In this document: positions 10,799 to 22,628 of the stretch, in pieces
How the letters are laid out: each line of letters starts with the position of its first letter
Numbering within the stretch: position 1 is the first letter of the stretch
Origin: Micractinium sp. NFX-FRZ
Lineage: Eukaryota > Chlorophyta > Trebouxiophyceae > Chlorellales > Chlorellaceae
DNA length: 64,000 bases
Reading direction: 5' to 3'
Assembly (NCBI GenBank): GCA_029339195.1
Contig: JAPTJF010000156.1
Location: 1 to 64,000, forward strand
Program-made: the position numbers and the translations under genes
Notes under the pieces: model-generated
What the model was told of the DNA's origin: nothing
Databases searched by the model: none
Seen by the model: only the letters and a program-made list of their open reading frames with translations

Positions 10799-12009
10799 CG
10801 GTTAAAGCTTCAATGAGTGAAACGGCATTGTTGCCGGTGGGCCAAAGCGGGAGTTGCGCTTGAGGCTTGCCTGCCCTCCTTCCCTGGTGTGGCTGCCTCT
10901 GTTGAGCGCCCTGCCCCCTGAGTCACCTCTGGCTGCCTCCCTGGCTGCCTCCCACCAACCCACCCTGCCTCTGGGCAGCACAGCAGCCCAAAGAGCGGCC
11001 TGAGCGCCGCACAGCTGCGCTGCCCAGGGCAGGCTTCCCCTTCAAGGAGGGGGTGCACACTGCACAGAAGCCGCTCCCTGAGCGGCCGGACGGTGCTTTG
11101 CCTGCTGTTGATTTGAGAGTGAGCCTGCTGATCCGCAGGCCAACCTATGCTCTCCGCACCACCCCACCCTGTTCCCTGCCCGTTGCTGCGCTGTCGGTCC
11201 TGCTGGGCATCATCGCCCTATCCACCCACCCATCCTGGGCTCTCTCCACACCTGCCGATTCATCATCACTCAACAATCCACTCTCAAGCCTGGTTGATGA
11301 AATAAAGCCGCCCCTCCTGCTCCCCCTGCCCTGTTTGGACCTGACCCAACGATGCACTTAGCGACCCACAAGGGGCCCCCTTGAACATACCTGTCTATGT
11401 CCAGCAATTTTGAGGTGCCCCAAACGCACACCCGTTCTGCCAGCCTCCACTTTGTTTTGGAAACCCAAGCTGTTTTGGGGCACCTCGCAGCTCTCTCGTC
11501 ACCCCCACCCGCTCCCCCCCGAGCTCACCCGCTCCTCCTGCCCCACCTAGAGCACCCCAAGCCCCCCCAGCAGCACTGCACAGGCGCGTCGATGTGCAAG
11601 GCCCGATTGTGTGTACAGAGGGTGTGATGAAATGGAAGGAGCGAGCAGAGCAGAGGGGAGAAGGAGCAAGAGTAAGGAGCAGGTATAGATCCTGCCTAAA
11701 GGGGGTTTGGGTTGATGAGCGGGGTAAGTGGGGTTAAGTCAGCTAACGAGCTCAAGTCAGAAGGGTGGAGCGCCCTGGCATATGCTCCGCCCGGGGTCAT
11801 TCGTCAGTCAAGTTCAAAGCAGCAGTTCCCAGGGCAAGGCGCAACCGCAGCCAATGCAGCAGCAGCGAGGGCCACAGAGGCGGGAGCCGCAGCAGCAGAC
11901 CTGCCTGTGCTCGTGGCGGAGGCGCGGCTGTGGTCGAGCCAGGCGAGCTGCATCCAGGACGGCGTTAAGCAGCAATGTGATGGGTTTGAGCGACATCCGC
12001 CCCCGTCCC
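10799..12009. other. Intergenic: facing 3' flanks of repeat gene and PRKRIP1 gene
   Basis: Tail-to-tail interval between stop codons at 10798 (plus) and 12010 (minus). It should hold both 3' UTRs. No convincing coding frame is seen and no TGTAA signal was spotted on the plus strand. The one clear structure is the inverted repeat at 11412-11486. Confidence 0.5.
11412..11486. repeat. 13-bp perfect inverted repeat with about 49-nt loop
   Basis: GAGGTGCCCCAAA at 11412-11424 is the exact reverse complement of TTTGGGGCACCTC at 11474-11486. A transcript across it, from either strand, could form a stable hairpin. It lies between two converging genes, so a 3'-end or antisense-limiting role is possible but unproven. 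Confidence 0.75.
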
Positions 12010-13367
12010 TCAGTCCAGATCTGCCTGCTCCACTTTCCCATCCTCCTCATCGCTGCTGCCGCTGCCTGCTCGTGGCTCGCCGCCTGCCGCGTCTGCTGCC
12101 TGCGCTGCGCCCGTGGCCACGTCGCCGTCTGTCGCCTTCTGTTTCTTGGATTTCTTCCTCTCCTGCAAGAGGGATGCACAGAGAGGGGGAGTGAGGGCAG
12201 GGTCTTCGTGCAAGGGCAGGCAGCAGGGCAAGGGTACGGAGGGGCAGTACGAGGCAGCGCAGGTTGCGCAACGCCGCTGCCACAGCAGCCGCATGCCACA
12301 CCCTGCCCAGAGCCTGTCTGCCGGCTCAGAGCCAAGGCAAGTGTATCTCAAATTCCAGTCCACCAATCAAAAGCATGCATGCCTCGCCTGGCACTCCAAC
12401 CGCCACCCTGCCCCACACGTCACAACCACTGGCAGCCCAGCCCCGTCCCACTGCTGCAGCACCCAACACACAACCACTGTATTACACCCCACCCTTCGTT
12501 TTCCACTATGCATGCCTACTTGACTCTGCCCCAGCACTGCCTTGTTGTGACAAACCCAAGTGACCCCACCCACCTTCTTCTTGTTCCGCTTCTCCCGTTT
12601 GCGCGCCGTGCGCTCCTCGTCCGCCGCCGCCAGCTCAGCCTGCTTCTTTTGGAAGTCTTCTGATGCCTTCAACGCAGCCCAGTCCTCCTCCAACCGCTCC
12701 AGCCGCTCCTGCTCTCGCCGCCGCGACTGCAGGGAGGGAGCAGGAGCAAGAAGGTGGGAGGGCGAAGCGAAAGGTGATGCGCATTGCGAGGGCGGGGGTG
12801 GAGGACGCGGCCCCTGCTTTCACCGGCACGGCAGCAGGGGGTTGTAGACGGGGGCGGAGCGGGGCAGGCAGGGAGGGGCGCAAAAGCAGCCCGCATCCCA
12901 AATGCCACCCTGCTGTAGGGCCGCTGTCGCCCTTCGCCCTCACAGCCAACAGCAGCTCACCGCTCTGTACATGTGGAACTCGCCGCTGCCGGCGCCGGCG
13001 TTGCTGCCCATGATGTGGTACTGCCTGTCCGGAACCTTCTCCACAATGAAGCGCAGCTTCTCATCAAGCTTCTCGGCCTGCAAGGGAGAGAGACACGTGA
13101 GCCAGCAGCGGCGGCGGCGGCGGTGGCGGCGGCGGGCGGCCGCCTCAAACGCAGCCTGCGGCGGCAAGCACGCCGCAGGCAATCGTAATCGGCGGTGCCT
13201 GCGGTCTCTCGGTGCTTGCAACTCGTGCAGGCGCCTAGAAACCCCAGAAGCTGCAAAACCAGCATCCCCACCTCCTTCTGGCGCTCCTCCCGCTCTTCAG
13301 CTGTCACTGCCGTTGCTGCCCGCAGCGCCAGGTCCTGGCTGTGCCCCACAAAGTGCTGCAGCGCCAT
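12010..13367 (-). CDS. PRKRIP1: PRKRIP1/DUF1168 family spliceosomal protein
   Basis: Small nuclear protein of the PRKRIP1 family, found in C-complex spliceosomes in animals. Four exons (minus): 13367-13272, 13077-12961, 12726-12574, 12162-12010; 172 aa, all introns phase 0. The family signature is plain: HIMGSNAGAGSGEFHMYR in exon 2, followed by an Arg/Glu-rich helix (RREQERLERLEED), a basic segment (ARKREKRNKKK) and an acidic Ser/Asp tail ending EDGKVEQADLD. The in-frame ATG at 13409 would add 14 residues (MDSRRRPRLPTPAN); I prefer 13367 because the residues that follow fit the usual short N-terminus, but either may be used. It diverges from the PAS gene at 13835. Confidence 0.9.
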
Positions 13368-13409
13368 GTTGGCGGGCGTTGGTAGCCTGGGGCGTCGCCG
13401 GCTGTCCAA

Positions 13410-13834
13410 AAGCTATCGTTGCGGTGTCGAGTAGGTGAACGGACGGCTGGCAGGAGGACAGACGACCAAAGGATGCTGAATGGGCACGCAGCACGCAGCA
13501 TGCCGCAGCATGCCGCAGCATGCCGGCCCCCCTTCGGGGGCATTACGGCTCGCCTTCGGCAACCTGGACTTACCTGTTCACTTGCTCTCATCGAGGGATC
13601 GTCCAACCCCTTCTCCTCGCCCCCACTCAGTGTATGCGCCCCTCCGCTGCCCGCGCGTGAACGGCTGCCCCTCGCTTCTTCACCTCGACACCAGCAGGTG
13701 CTCATCAGCCAACCAGAGCGCGCATACAGGTGGGGGACCCGTGTAGTAAACTCCGACTCTGAACACGGAACTGCACCCTTCTCGAACTCTCGTTGCTGAG
13801 GCAGTGCCGGCCCACCTCCCCGTGTGCAGACGTG
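13410..13834. promoter_or_regulatory. Divergent upstream region, PRKRIP1 and PAS genes
   Basis: About 425-470 bp between divergent start codons. It contains a short tandem repeat (CATGCCGCAG three times, 13498-13530). No core promoter element could be recognised with confidence. Confidence 0.4.
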
Positions 13835-15327
13835 ATGCGGGGGCCACAGCTAGGACGCCTGGCGTGCTCCGCCACCAGCGCCGCCCGCGGTTTGCGGACC
13901 AGCAGCGCGGCAGCCGCCGCGGTGCAGCCCGCCCTGGCCAGCTTCGGCTCCTGCCTGCCTGCCGCACCGGGCGCCGACCGCACCTCTGGCGGCCTCAGCG
14001 CGCCGCACTTTGCCAGCACAGGCTTCAGCCTGCAGCAGGCTTTTGCTGCACACAGCCTGGCGCAGCTGGGCGGCGGCGGCGGTGGCGTGGCGGCAGCACC
14101 CAGCGGGCCGGACGGGGTGGGCTCCTCCTTTTATGAGATTGACGAGGTCGCTGCCCGCTTGAGGGAGCACCTGGAGGCAGCTTTCAGCGCCGCCTCCCCG
14201 CCGCCCGCAGGCATGTGCGCGCCGCCCAGCGGCGCCCTGCGCCACCATGCCCCGGCGCCGCTGCATGCGACCGTGGGTGCTCGCGCCGCCGCGCAGGCGG
14301 TGGCGGCACGCCTGACCAAGCCCAAGCACGCAGAGGCAGAGGTGCCCCACACACTGGAGGGTGCAATGCAGCCCAGCCAGCAGGCCAGGTGGGTGCTGCT
14401 GCTAGCGAGGAGCCGGGGTGACGGGCGGGAGGCTGGCCTTGCGCTGAGTCAGCGATGCGTCACCTCGACAGGGCGGCAGGCAGCTGGGGAGAGAATGGTG
14501 GGTAGCTGTGTGTTTGGCCGCCCCCAAAGACTTTTCTTACACGGCAGCCCTGCTCGGGTGGCCGGCTCCCCTTGGTGCTCCGGACTCCAGTCGTACCGTC
14601 CGGCCCCCGCCCGCTACCAGCTGCCCGCAGGGTTGGGGTTGGAAGGCGCCGCCGCCGGTCCTAGCAGACCCTTGCAACGCTATACTAACATGCCTTTTTG
14701 GTGTGTCGCTGCTGTGCCCACCGCTGCAGGGTTGTGGTGGAGGCGCAGCCGCCGTTCCGCCTGGCCTGGGCCAACCCTGCCTGGGAGGAGCTGTCTGGGC
14801 TGGAGTGGGCCGCTGTGGCGGGGGAGCCTTGCCTGGCGGTGGTGCCTGCCGGGCGCCATCTGGCGGATGCGCTGGCAGCCCATGCGCGCGACAGTGACAC
14901 CCTGTGCCTCGCTCCCGGAGGCGCCCAGGTGGGGAGGAGGAGTGGAACACGGCGGGCGGAAGCAGCGGGGAGGAGAGGCCGGCAGGCGAGGGAGTTGCAG
15001 GCGGGCGAGTGGCAGGGGACGAGTAGGAGCAGGGCTGCGGACGGTTGGGCACGACAGGGCCAAGTTCTATGGTTGGGCGGGCAGCTGGCACTGCCCTGCT
15101 TGAGGGGGCGCCCGCCGCAGGCCAGGCCAGCGCAGCGCGTGCGCCCACCTGCCTGCGCCTTGCCTGTCCCGCACTCACCACATGCCCTGCCCCCGATTTG
15201 CACCCTGCAGAGCGGCGCAGCCCCGGTGCCGGTGCGTGTCACCGCCGTCCCGCTTCTGGCACAAAACGGCTTCTCCGACCGCATGCTCCTCGCCTTCACG
15301 CCCGCGTCAACAGTGCCCAGCAGCTAG
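13835..15327 (+). CDS. PAS-domain protein
   Basis: Three exons: 13835-14388, 14730-14928, 15211-15327; 289 aa. Residues 1-184 are Ala/Gly-rich with an Arg-containing start (MRGPQLGRLACSATSAARG) that could be an organelle-targeting peptide. Exon 2 opens a PAS fold: RVVVEAQPPFRLAWANPAWEELSG, then LEWAAVAGEPCLAV. This matches the PAS pattern of a beta strand, the N-P-A-W-E-x-L-S/T-G helix and the GxxC/L loop. Exon 3 supplies the closing strands (PVPVRVTAVPLLAQNGF...MLLAFTPA). No kinase, GGDEF or other output domain follows. The LOV flavin-binding motif (NCRFLQ) is not present, so photoreception is not supported. The role is probably small-molecule or protein sensing; the partner is unknown. Confidence 0.7.
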
Positions 15328-16590
15328 GCTGGCTTGGCGCATCGCCCGCCCCCCAACGCATGCACTGGCTGCCAGCCAGGTCCAGCGCACGCTGGCCGCA
15401 TGAACCAACAGCGAACAACAGAACAGCGCTTCGGCGCTGTGTTGTGGATGCCTTCCAGGCACTGCAACGCTTGCCGCAGCTGCCGACCCCCAACACCCCT
15501 CCTCTCGCAGCAGCGCTCTCGCGCTCTCAGGACCGTGCTGCGGCCGGCAGCCCGGCTGCTGAAACACGCTGGGGCCCTCGCTGCCTCAGGCTGCCTGCCG
15601 CCGCCCCAAACCAAGCAACGAACGACACCCCCTCTCCTCTGCATTCTTTTTCGTGATGACCCCTCTGCACTTGTGCCCCGGGCTGCCGCCCCGGCCCGGC
15701 CTGCACACGCCCGCAAGCACTTGCGCGCATGTGCCCCACCACGCTCGTGGCCCCAACCATGCACGTAGCGCACCATGACGCAAGTAGGTGCCTCGGCACA
15801 CCCTGCCCCCAACGATGATAAATACACATACGCCCCACCCAGTCTGCCCCGCCCCTCCGCCCCTCTGCTTGCCTCCCGCCCCCCTCCGTCCGCTAGCACA
15901 CACGCCTCGCCTTCACACTCTGTGTTCCTTCTCCTCTTGTTACTCGCACAGCCGCGTGTCTATTCAATGCTTGCCACGCGTGCGCGCCCCTGTGCCCCTG
16001 CCCGCCGCCCACACATGCCTGTTCCCGCCCTTTTCCCTGACCTGCGGCAGGGCGGCGCCCCACCCCGGACCCCGCCCCCTTGGCTGATGGTACCCCCGAT
16101 GCCCCCATGCATACAATTCTTTATGCCCCACACACATATGATGATGGCGCCGAGCGATATTTGCTGGCCTTATGTCTTCAATCCTTTGCCCTACCAAGAG
16201 CACTGCCACATGAAGTTCCGTCGCTCCCCCGCCATCATCATCCCTCCTGGCAAACCCCCTCCACTCTCCCCCCTCTGTACCATCAGCCACACCCAGTCTA
16301 AACGCTGCCCTGCCCACACCAACACACCGCCGAATGCGCTTTTCTGTATACGTTTCTCCTTGATCACCGCCCCAGGCCCTCTTAAGCACTCTCACCTGTC
16401 TTACGCTGACTGTCCAGGCTCGTTCCGCCCCTTCAAGCTTCGATTGATGCATGCCACATCACCGCCCACGTCTTATGCCAGCGCTGTGTCGCTTGTGGGC
16501 AGGCACGACGCTCGCATGCACAAGCGAATGGTGGTTACTTGAATCATCTTCTCTCTCTGTTTTCCTGCTTGCTGCCCGCTGTGTAAGAAG
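15328..16590 (+). other. Long C-rich 3' UTR of PAS gene
   Basis: About 1.25 kb after the stop codon, strongly C/T/A-rich and G-poor on the plus strand between 15780 and 16470, with no coding resemblance. The first TGTAA noticed is at 16582-16586. Confidence 0.5.
16582..16586 (+). terminator. TGTAA poly(A) signal, PAS gene
   Basis: TGTAA is the usual poly(A) signal in chlorophyte algae. This copy follows the PAS stop codon by about 1.25 kb and ends the C-rich stretch. Confidence 0.45.
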
Positions 16591-17682
16591 TGCAGCCTCA
16601 GTCATGCAAGGTGTCAGGGCGGAGGAGCAGCAATGTTGGGCGGTGGTGACGTTGCCGTGGCAGCTGCTGAAAAGGCTGAGTAGTAAGTACCACGCACCGA
16701 GGGTCGCGTGGGGTTAGGGGTAAAACCTATCAAGATCATCACCAAGGCCAAGGGACTAGAGTGCGTGCAAGCCTGCCGACACTTCTTGGACCCCCACTGC
16801 TGCCCAGAAAGAGGCAGTGCCAGCTCCGGGTTCGGGCGCCGTGCGACGAGGGTTGGTCAGCTCCTGCAGCCAGTCAGGGCACCAACGACGACCGGAATGG
16901 GAGCCGGAGCACAGCTTGACACAGCAGCTGCGCCGCCGCCACCGCTGCAGCCGAGCCGCCACTGGGGGGTGGGAGGCAGGGAAGCCAGAGGAGCGGGCAG
17001 CAGCCCGATGGGGACGACCACTTGACGGCGTTGAGCAAAGAAATGGCACAGCACCTGCGACATGACCCGTCCGAGGGTGAGCGCCTGGCGTTGTGTCGAC
17101 CCGGTGCAGTGCTGACGCCATCACCTGGCCAATGGCCTCATGCACCCTACATGCAGCCCGCCAACCTTGTGCGGCAGGCATGGATAGGGTGTAACCTTGT
17201 GTGTAGCGCGGACCCCAGGGGTGGCAAAACAAGAAAACGAGGCACAGCTATTCTGCATGTCACCCTGCAGGCATGGCAGGGCGGCCGCTGTGTCCCCATC
17301 TCTCGCCGTTCACCCCCGGAGGCTGGCAGAGGACAAAACAACCTTTCTAATGCTCCGCCCGCTGCCCCACATGCAGGCATGGACGGCTGCGGCTTCGTGC
17401 CCATCAGTAAGCTGGTTGGTTGATGATTGTATCAATCGAATGAATTTGATGTTGAGATGCATGCGTTTTAAGAGAGGAAGCCCGTGTAGTTGTAAATGCA
17501 AAGAGGCATGCGCTGGCGCCCGGGACCGCCTGCAGCTGCTGAGCATGCTTTGTCACCTTTCGGCGTGTGGCCACCAGGATGCATGCATGCGTGTCCCGCT
17601 AATTGATATCGCACCATTGCAGGTTGACAATTACGGACGTACTCAGCGGGCGAACTCATCCCAAAGCGCGTTCCATCGACCG
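16591..17682. other. Unassigned region upstream of F-box gene
   Basis: About 1.1 kb with several short open frames on both strands (for example 17022-17423 plus, 16857-17063 minus). None has a recognisable motif, a good start or consistent splice partners. It may hold a small unrecognised gene or only the promoter and leader of the F-box gene. Confidence 0.3.
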
Positions 17683-20600
17683 ATGGCTGCTGAGGCCGAG
17701 ATGCCGGGCCCCGCTCTCCCCTGGGACCACTTGCCCTGCGGGGTGCTCTTGCACATTGCTCGCATTGTCGCAAGGAGCGAGGTGCCCGCGGCGGGCAGGA
17801 CGCGGATGCGCCTCGTGTGCAGAGGCTGGCGCGTGAGCCTGCCCCTTGGTGAGCCGTGCAGCGAGCCTTGCTAACCGGGACATGGAGGTTTAGAAGGGCG
17901 CGTGACACTGGCGGCCCAGCGACGCGGGCCGCTCGGTGGCCAGCCAATCCACCTCCGCCCGCTCACGGCGCCAGCGCCCAGGTGCCGGCCCGCTGCAACT
18001 CACTAGGCTGCGCCTGCCTGGCCTGCGTCCCCACCTGCAGAATCCTGCAAAATCTGGAGCTGGGAACAAGGCATGGAACCAGCCCTCACACACCACGCTC
18101 TCCACATGGAAGTGCTGGCGCCGCTGCCCCACCCCGACAGCAGCCCGCTGCCCCAGCTGCCCGCCTGCGCCCGCCTGCACCGCCTGACGCTGCGCCACAT
18201 CCGCAGCGCAGCGCTGCCCGCCCTCAGCGGCCTCACCCAGCTGCAGAAACTGGACGTCACAGGCAAGGGGGCTGCCGTGACATCAACACGCGTTTCAACA
18301 GGCAGGGAGGAGGCAGTTGGGCACCGCGACTTGGCGCCGGCGTGTTTCCCCGCCGCTGTTGCCTGAGATGTAACCACACCGGCCACCCCCTCCCCTTGCA
18401 GTCCTCTTTTCCTACGCGTCCGCCAACTGGCTCGACTGGGCATCCGGCCTGAGCTGCCTGCGGGAGCTGCGCCTGACGGCAGCTGTCATGAGGCTTCAAC
18501 CAGAGGAGGGCCTCTTTGCCCTCCTGCCGCTGCGCCGGCGCCTGACTACCCTGCGCCTCTCCGGCTGCCTCCTGCTCACAGACCAGGGGGCAGCGCTGCT
18601 GGCTCAGCTGGGGTGAGTGTGCTGTGCCGTTGCCAGAGGACCACCTGTTGTGCAGTGCTGCAAGGCGGTCCTGTCTGGGAGGGCAGCCAGGCAAGCACCC
18701 GATCACACCTGGCGTGGCGGTTCTGCACAATGGCGTGGCAATGCTGGCGCGGTTCAGGGCGAGCTCGACATCTGGGGGCTGGCACGCCCACCTGGATCTC
18801 ACAGCGCTCTGCCTTCAGCAGGGCTGGCCAACGCGTGCCACACGGCTGCGTTGGAGGCGGGCGCGCGTCCCGGCTGCATGCGCGTCCGCCTCCCTCCATT
18901 CTCATCCGCCTCTAGCCGCCCGCTGCTTGCCCACCGCATGTGAGTACTCCTCCCCTCCCCCGCCCCTGCAGCTGGCTGGAGCGCTTGGAGGTGACCAGCT
19001 GCCAGCTCAGCCAGGCGTCCCTGGATGACCTGGCAGCAGCGCTGCCCCGCCTGGCACACGCCGAGCTGCGCCTGCTCGACGGCACCTCTGGCGAGTGCCC
19101 TGCAACAGCCCCACTGCTGCATGCATGCATGCATGCATACCGCTTCTGTGCCCTGCCCTGGGCCGGCGTGCGCACGCTGCCCACCACCTGCCAACCCGCA
19201 GGCCGCGTCATGTGCTCCCCCCTCTCTGCAGCCCCTGCCTCCCCCCCTTCCCGCCTTCCCAGCATATGCACCGCTGACCTGCGCCCTGCCCCCTCCCCCT
19301 ATCACCTCCCACCCCTCGCAGCCGACTGCCTGCTGCGCCACACTCGCATCGCAGCAGGCGGCAGCCTGGCTGCGCACGTCACGCGGGCCAAGGCCAACGG
19401 CGTGGTGGGCAGCGCGGGGCGGCAGATGCCCGGGCTGGGCTGCCTGTCTGTCACCCTCCTGGGCTGCGGCTTTGTGCTCACCCAGCCGCCCACCTTCCAC
19501 CTGCTGACGGGGCTGACCACGCTGCGGTGAGCGCACGAGTGTGCTGGAGCACACTTTGCGGCCAGCAGAAGAGAAGGCCACTGGCCACTCACTTTATTGC
19601 AGCACACCGCACCAGCCAGCCGCACCCTGTGGTCTTGCCCCACCCCCTACAACTCAACTGCCGCATCCAGCCCCTGGTTGCACACGCCCCCCCGGTGCCC
19701 CTTCCCCTCCCTCCACCCCTGCAGCCTGGCTGGCATCCAGCTCCCGCCCGATGCAGTGCAGCAGCTGGGGGCCTGCACGTGCCTGAGGGAGCTTCAGGTA
19801 GGGGGCACTTAGAGAGTCGCAGCTGGGTGTTTTTGTACCACTGCTGTGTGTCCGCACCTTGAGAACGAGGGCAGGAGAAGGTGGATGTGCACAGTCTTTT
19901 GGGGCTCGGAAGAAACACAGACTGTGGTATGGCCTGCAGGCGGAGCTGACGTTCACGGTGCGGGATGAGGCGCTGCTGAGCTGGCAGGCGCTGGGCGCGC
20001 TGCGCCGCCTCTCACTGGCCGGCAACTTTTACCTCTCAGAGCGGGCGCTGGCGGCGGTGCTGGCGGCCATGCCGCACTTGCAGGCAGGTGGTGTGTGCGG
20101 GAGGGCAGAGTGGGTGTGCTGCGCAGGGCTGACTCGTGGACCTGCGTGTGTGGGCGGCTGTTCCCACCCACACAACGTGCGCGTGCATGCCACTGACTGG
20201 TTGCCTGCCCATCTCCAACTCCCCTCCCTCCACACATCTTCGGATGCCTTGCTCACCTAAAACTCCGCCTCCCTTGCCCCCTGCAGGAGCTGCGCCTGGA
20301 GCATGTGCAGGGGAGCGGTGCCCTGCTGGCGCCCCTGGCCCTCATGCCACACCTGGCCAGCCTGGAGCTCGCCTCCTGCCACCTGAACGACGCACAGGCC
20401 CTGACAGCTGCCCTGTGCTCGGCGACTGGGCTGGCCCGGCTGCGGGTGCAGGTGGGGCCCTCAACCCGGGTGCTCAGGGGGATGTCCCTAGATGTGTTGT
20501 GCAGCAGGCAGGCAGTAGGTAGATTGACGCAGGGGGGCGTGGGGAGAAGGTTTTAGGGTGTGCTTCCCATAGGGTTTCCGTGCTTTCACCCTGTGCACTG

Positions 20601-21693
20601 CAGCTGACAACTCAGCTGTTCCGTGCTTCCACCCTGTGCACTGCAGCTGACAACTCAGCTGACTAATCAAACCCAAATGCCTCCCCCCTGCCTGCCCATC
20701 CAGTCGTGCGGCATTCAGAGCGAGGTGTGCGAGGCTCTGGTGGCCGCGCTGCGCACGCTGCCCGCGCTGCGCGACCTCCACCTGGGCCTGCACCGCACGC
20801 TGCCGCGTAGCACAGGCAAGGAGCTACCAGTTGTGCTGTGCTGTGTGCGCTGTGCTGTGCTGTGATCGGCTCACGTGGTGCATTGTGCGAGCCTCGGTTA
20901 AATGGAGCCTGGCTGGGATGGCTCGCACAGCATGCAGCGCACGCTGAGCCCCCCCCTCAAACTTTATAATCTCCCCGTCCTGCCCTCCAGCCTGCCTGCG
21001 TGCAGCCGAGTCCCTCGCTCTCGGCTGCGCCAGCTGCACCCAGCTGACATCCCTTGATGTGCACTTCCCCAGCCACGTGTCTGCTGTGCCTGCTGTGCCC
21101 GCCTGGGGCCAGCTCAGCGTGCTGACTGGCCTCCGCCGCCTGCACGCCAGCACTGGGGTGGGCTGGGACGCTGCCTCGTTCTCTGCGGTGGCGGCAGCTG
21201 CCAGGCAGCTACGCTCGGTGACTGTGACGGACAATGCGGGCTTAGGTGAGGGGCTGGGGAGGAGCTGCGGGAGATGGGGCTTTTACATGCAGCACCGTAT
21301 CTTCAGGTAGGCAGGTGTTATTGACAGGAAGGACGAGCCAGGACTTTTAAGTGCAGTGGCCCCTTTTTAGAAAGGGGCCGTGCACCCTTGTTTACCCAGA
21401 CCCTGTCATCGCGCGCCCGCCCGCCCGCCCGCCCCCCCCCCCCCCCACACACACACAAACCGCCTGCAGTGGGAGACCAGTGGGCTGCCGCGCTGGGCAC
21501 GCTGCGCCAGCTCAGCCACCTGGAGCTCAACGCGTGCGGCCAGCTGGGCGCTGACGTGGCGCCGCTGCTGTGCCAGCTCAGCGCGCTGACAAGCCTCTCC
21601 TGCGCACGCTGCCCGGGCCTGGAGGCCGCGGGGGTGATGCAGCAGCTGCGTGCCGGCCTCCCCAGCCTCGCCTACCTCATCATGCACGACTGA
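17683..21693 (+). CDS. F-box / leucine-rich repeat protein
   Basis: Likely substrate receptor of an SCF ubiquitin ligase. Exons: 17683-17848, 17888-17981, about 18060-18262, 18402-18612, 18972-19090, 19322-19526, 19725-19797, 19940-20083, 20287-20451, 20704-20815, 20991-21245, 21470-21693; about 656 aa. An F-box-like start is seen (LPWDHLPCGVLLHIARIV, then RLVCRGWR). The rest is a ladder of degenerate leucine-rich repeats such as LHRLTLRHIRSAALPAL, LTTLRLSGCLLLTDQG, LRRLSLAGNFYLSERAL and LSHLELNACGQLG. Four introns (donors after 18262, 19090, 20083, 20815) keep phase only with GC donors. The 39-nt intron after exon 1 is very short but has a CTAAC branch-like motif. Exons 2 and 3 are the least certain. 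The substrate is unknown. Confidence 0.75.
19119..19142. repeat. GCAT tandem tetranucleotide in F-box intron
   Basis: A run of TGCATGCATGCATGCATGCA lies in the intron after exon 5 of the F-box/LRR gene. It is self-complementary and could form a short cruciform. Confidence 0.8.
20570..20662 (+). repeat. Tandem duplication of about 44 bp in F-box intron
   Basis: The segment containing CACCCTGTGCACTGCAGCTG followed by ACAACTCAGCTG occurs twice in direct succession in the intron before exon 20704. Each copy holds a CTGCAG that could serve as a cryptic acceptor. Confidence 0.8.
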
Positions 21694-22628
21694 GGGGTGT
21701 CTCATACGATCAATCAGCCACATTTCAAGCCCACGGTTAGCCAGCAGAGGTCGCAGCCAGCAGCGGTCCCAGCCAGCAGCCGTGTAGGGCAGGCACAGCA
21801 AACCAGCGACCAGCGGGCACTTCACCATGCACGACTGGGGGACGGGGGGCAGGCACAGCAGACCAACGGGCAGCGGCGGCAGACACTGCCACAGCATGAT
21901 TACCGCTCATGACGGGTGCATTGTATTCGTGTGTGTTCGTTTTTAGCTTGCGCCATTGCAGCCTCTGCAGAGCGCACGCTGTGCTCAGGCAGCGCATGCC
22001 ATTTGTGTGTGTGCAGTGCATTCAGGCCGGGGATGTGATCCTCTTTCCACTGTTTTGACTGCGAACGCTTCTGCTCTCGTCGAGTATTGCAAATGAGACT
22101 GGGGCTCAGAGGTGGGGTGCATGCAAAGCAGGGGGGAGTGCCAATGAAAGGAGGCGTGCGTACTAGCAATGCTTACGTGCGTTTGTTGGGGCAGCAGGGG
22201 AGGCGTTGCAGGCGGTGATGGGTGGGGGCGGGGGGTGGGAGCAGGAGGCAGACGGGCTGGGGCAGCGAGAGGTGAGCTGTGTGAAGGGAGTACAGGGGCA
22301 GGGTGGACGGGTGCGATCTGAGGCCCGTGCGGATCAACAAGTTGGATACGGCGCATTGGCTAGGCGGACAAGGAGGCCAGGAGAGGCGGGGCAGCCCTTG
22401 TGACTGAAAAGACTATGACAAGCTTTGGCAGGCAGGGGGGCAGAGCCAGCTAGGTGGGGCGGCAGGATGGAGAAGAGCGAGCGCAGCACGCTACACGCGC
22501 TTGGCAGCGGCAGGCAGCCCCACCGGCAGGTGGCGTGGCTAGTGGGCTGGGCTGGTTGCCAGGTCAGCGCAGCACAGCATGCCACATCAGCGTGGCACGT
22601 CATGCTAGCCCGCCACGCCAGCATCACA
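21694..22628. other. Tail-to-tail interval between F-box and Sec14 genes
   Basis: About 930 bp of facing 3' flanks. At 21780-21890 there is an imperfect tandem repeat (core GGGCAGGCACAGCA, then ACCA). It includes CATGCACGACTGGGGG, a near copy of the terminal coding end of the F-box gene (CATGCACGACTGAGGGG at 21681). No coding frame is supported. Confidence 0.5.

Noticed and set aside
18940..19530. Single long exon reading straight through 19091-19321
   Set aside because: The frame is open, but the middle is low-complexity and ends in a typical pyrimidine tract and CAG. A GC-AG intron there joins two LRR segments in phase. The retained form cannot be excluded without RNA data.
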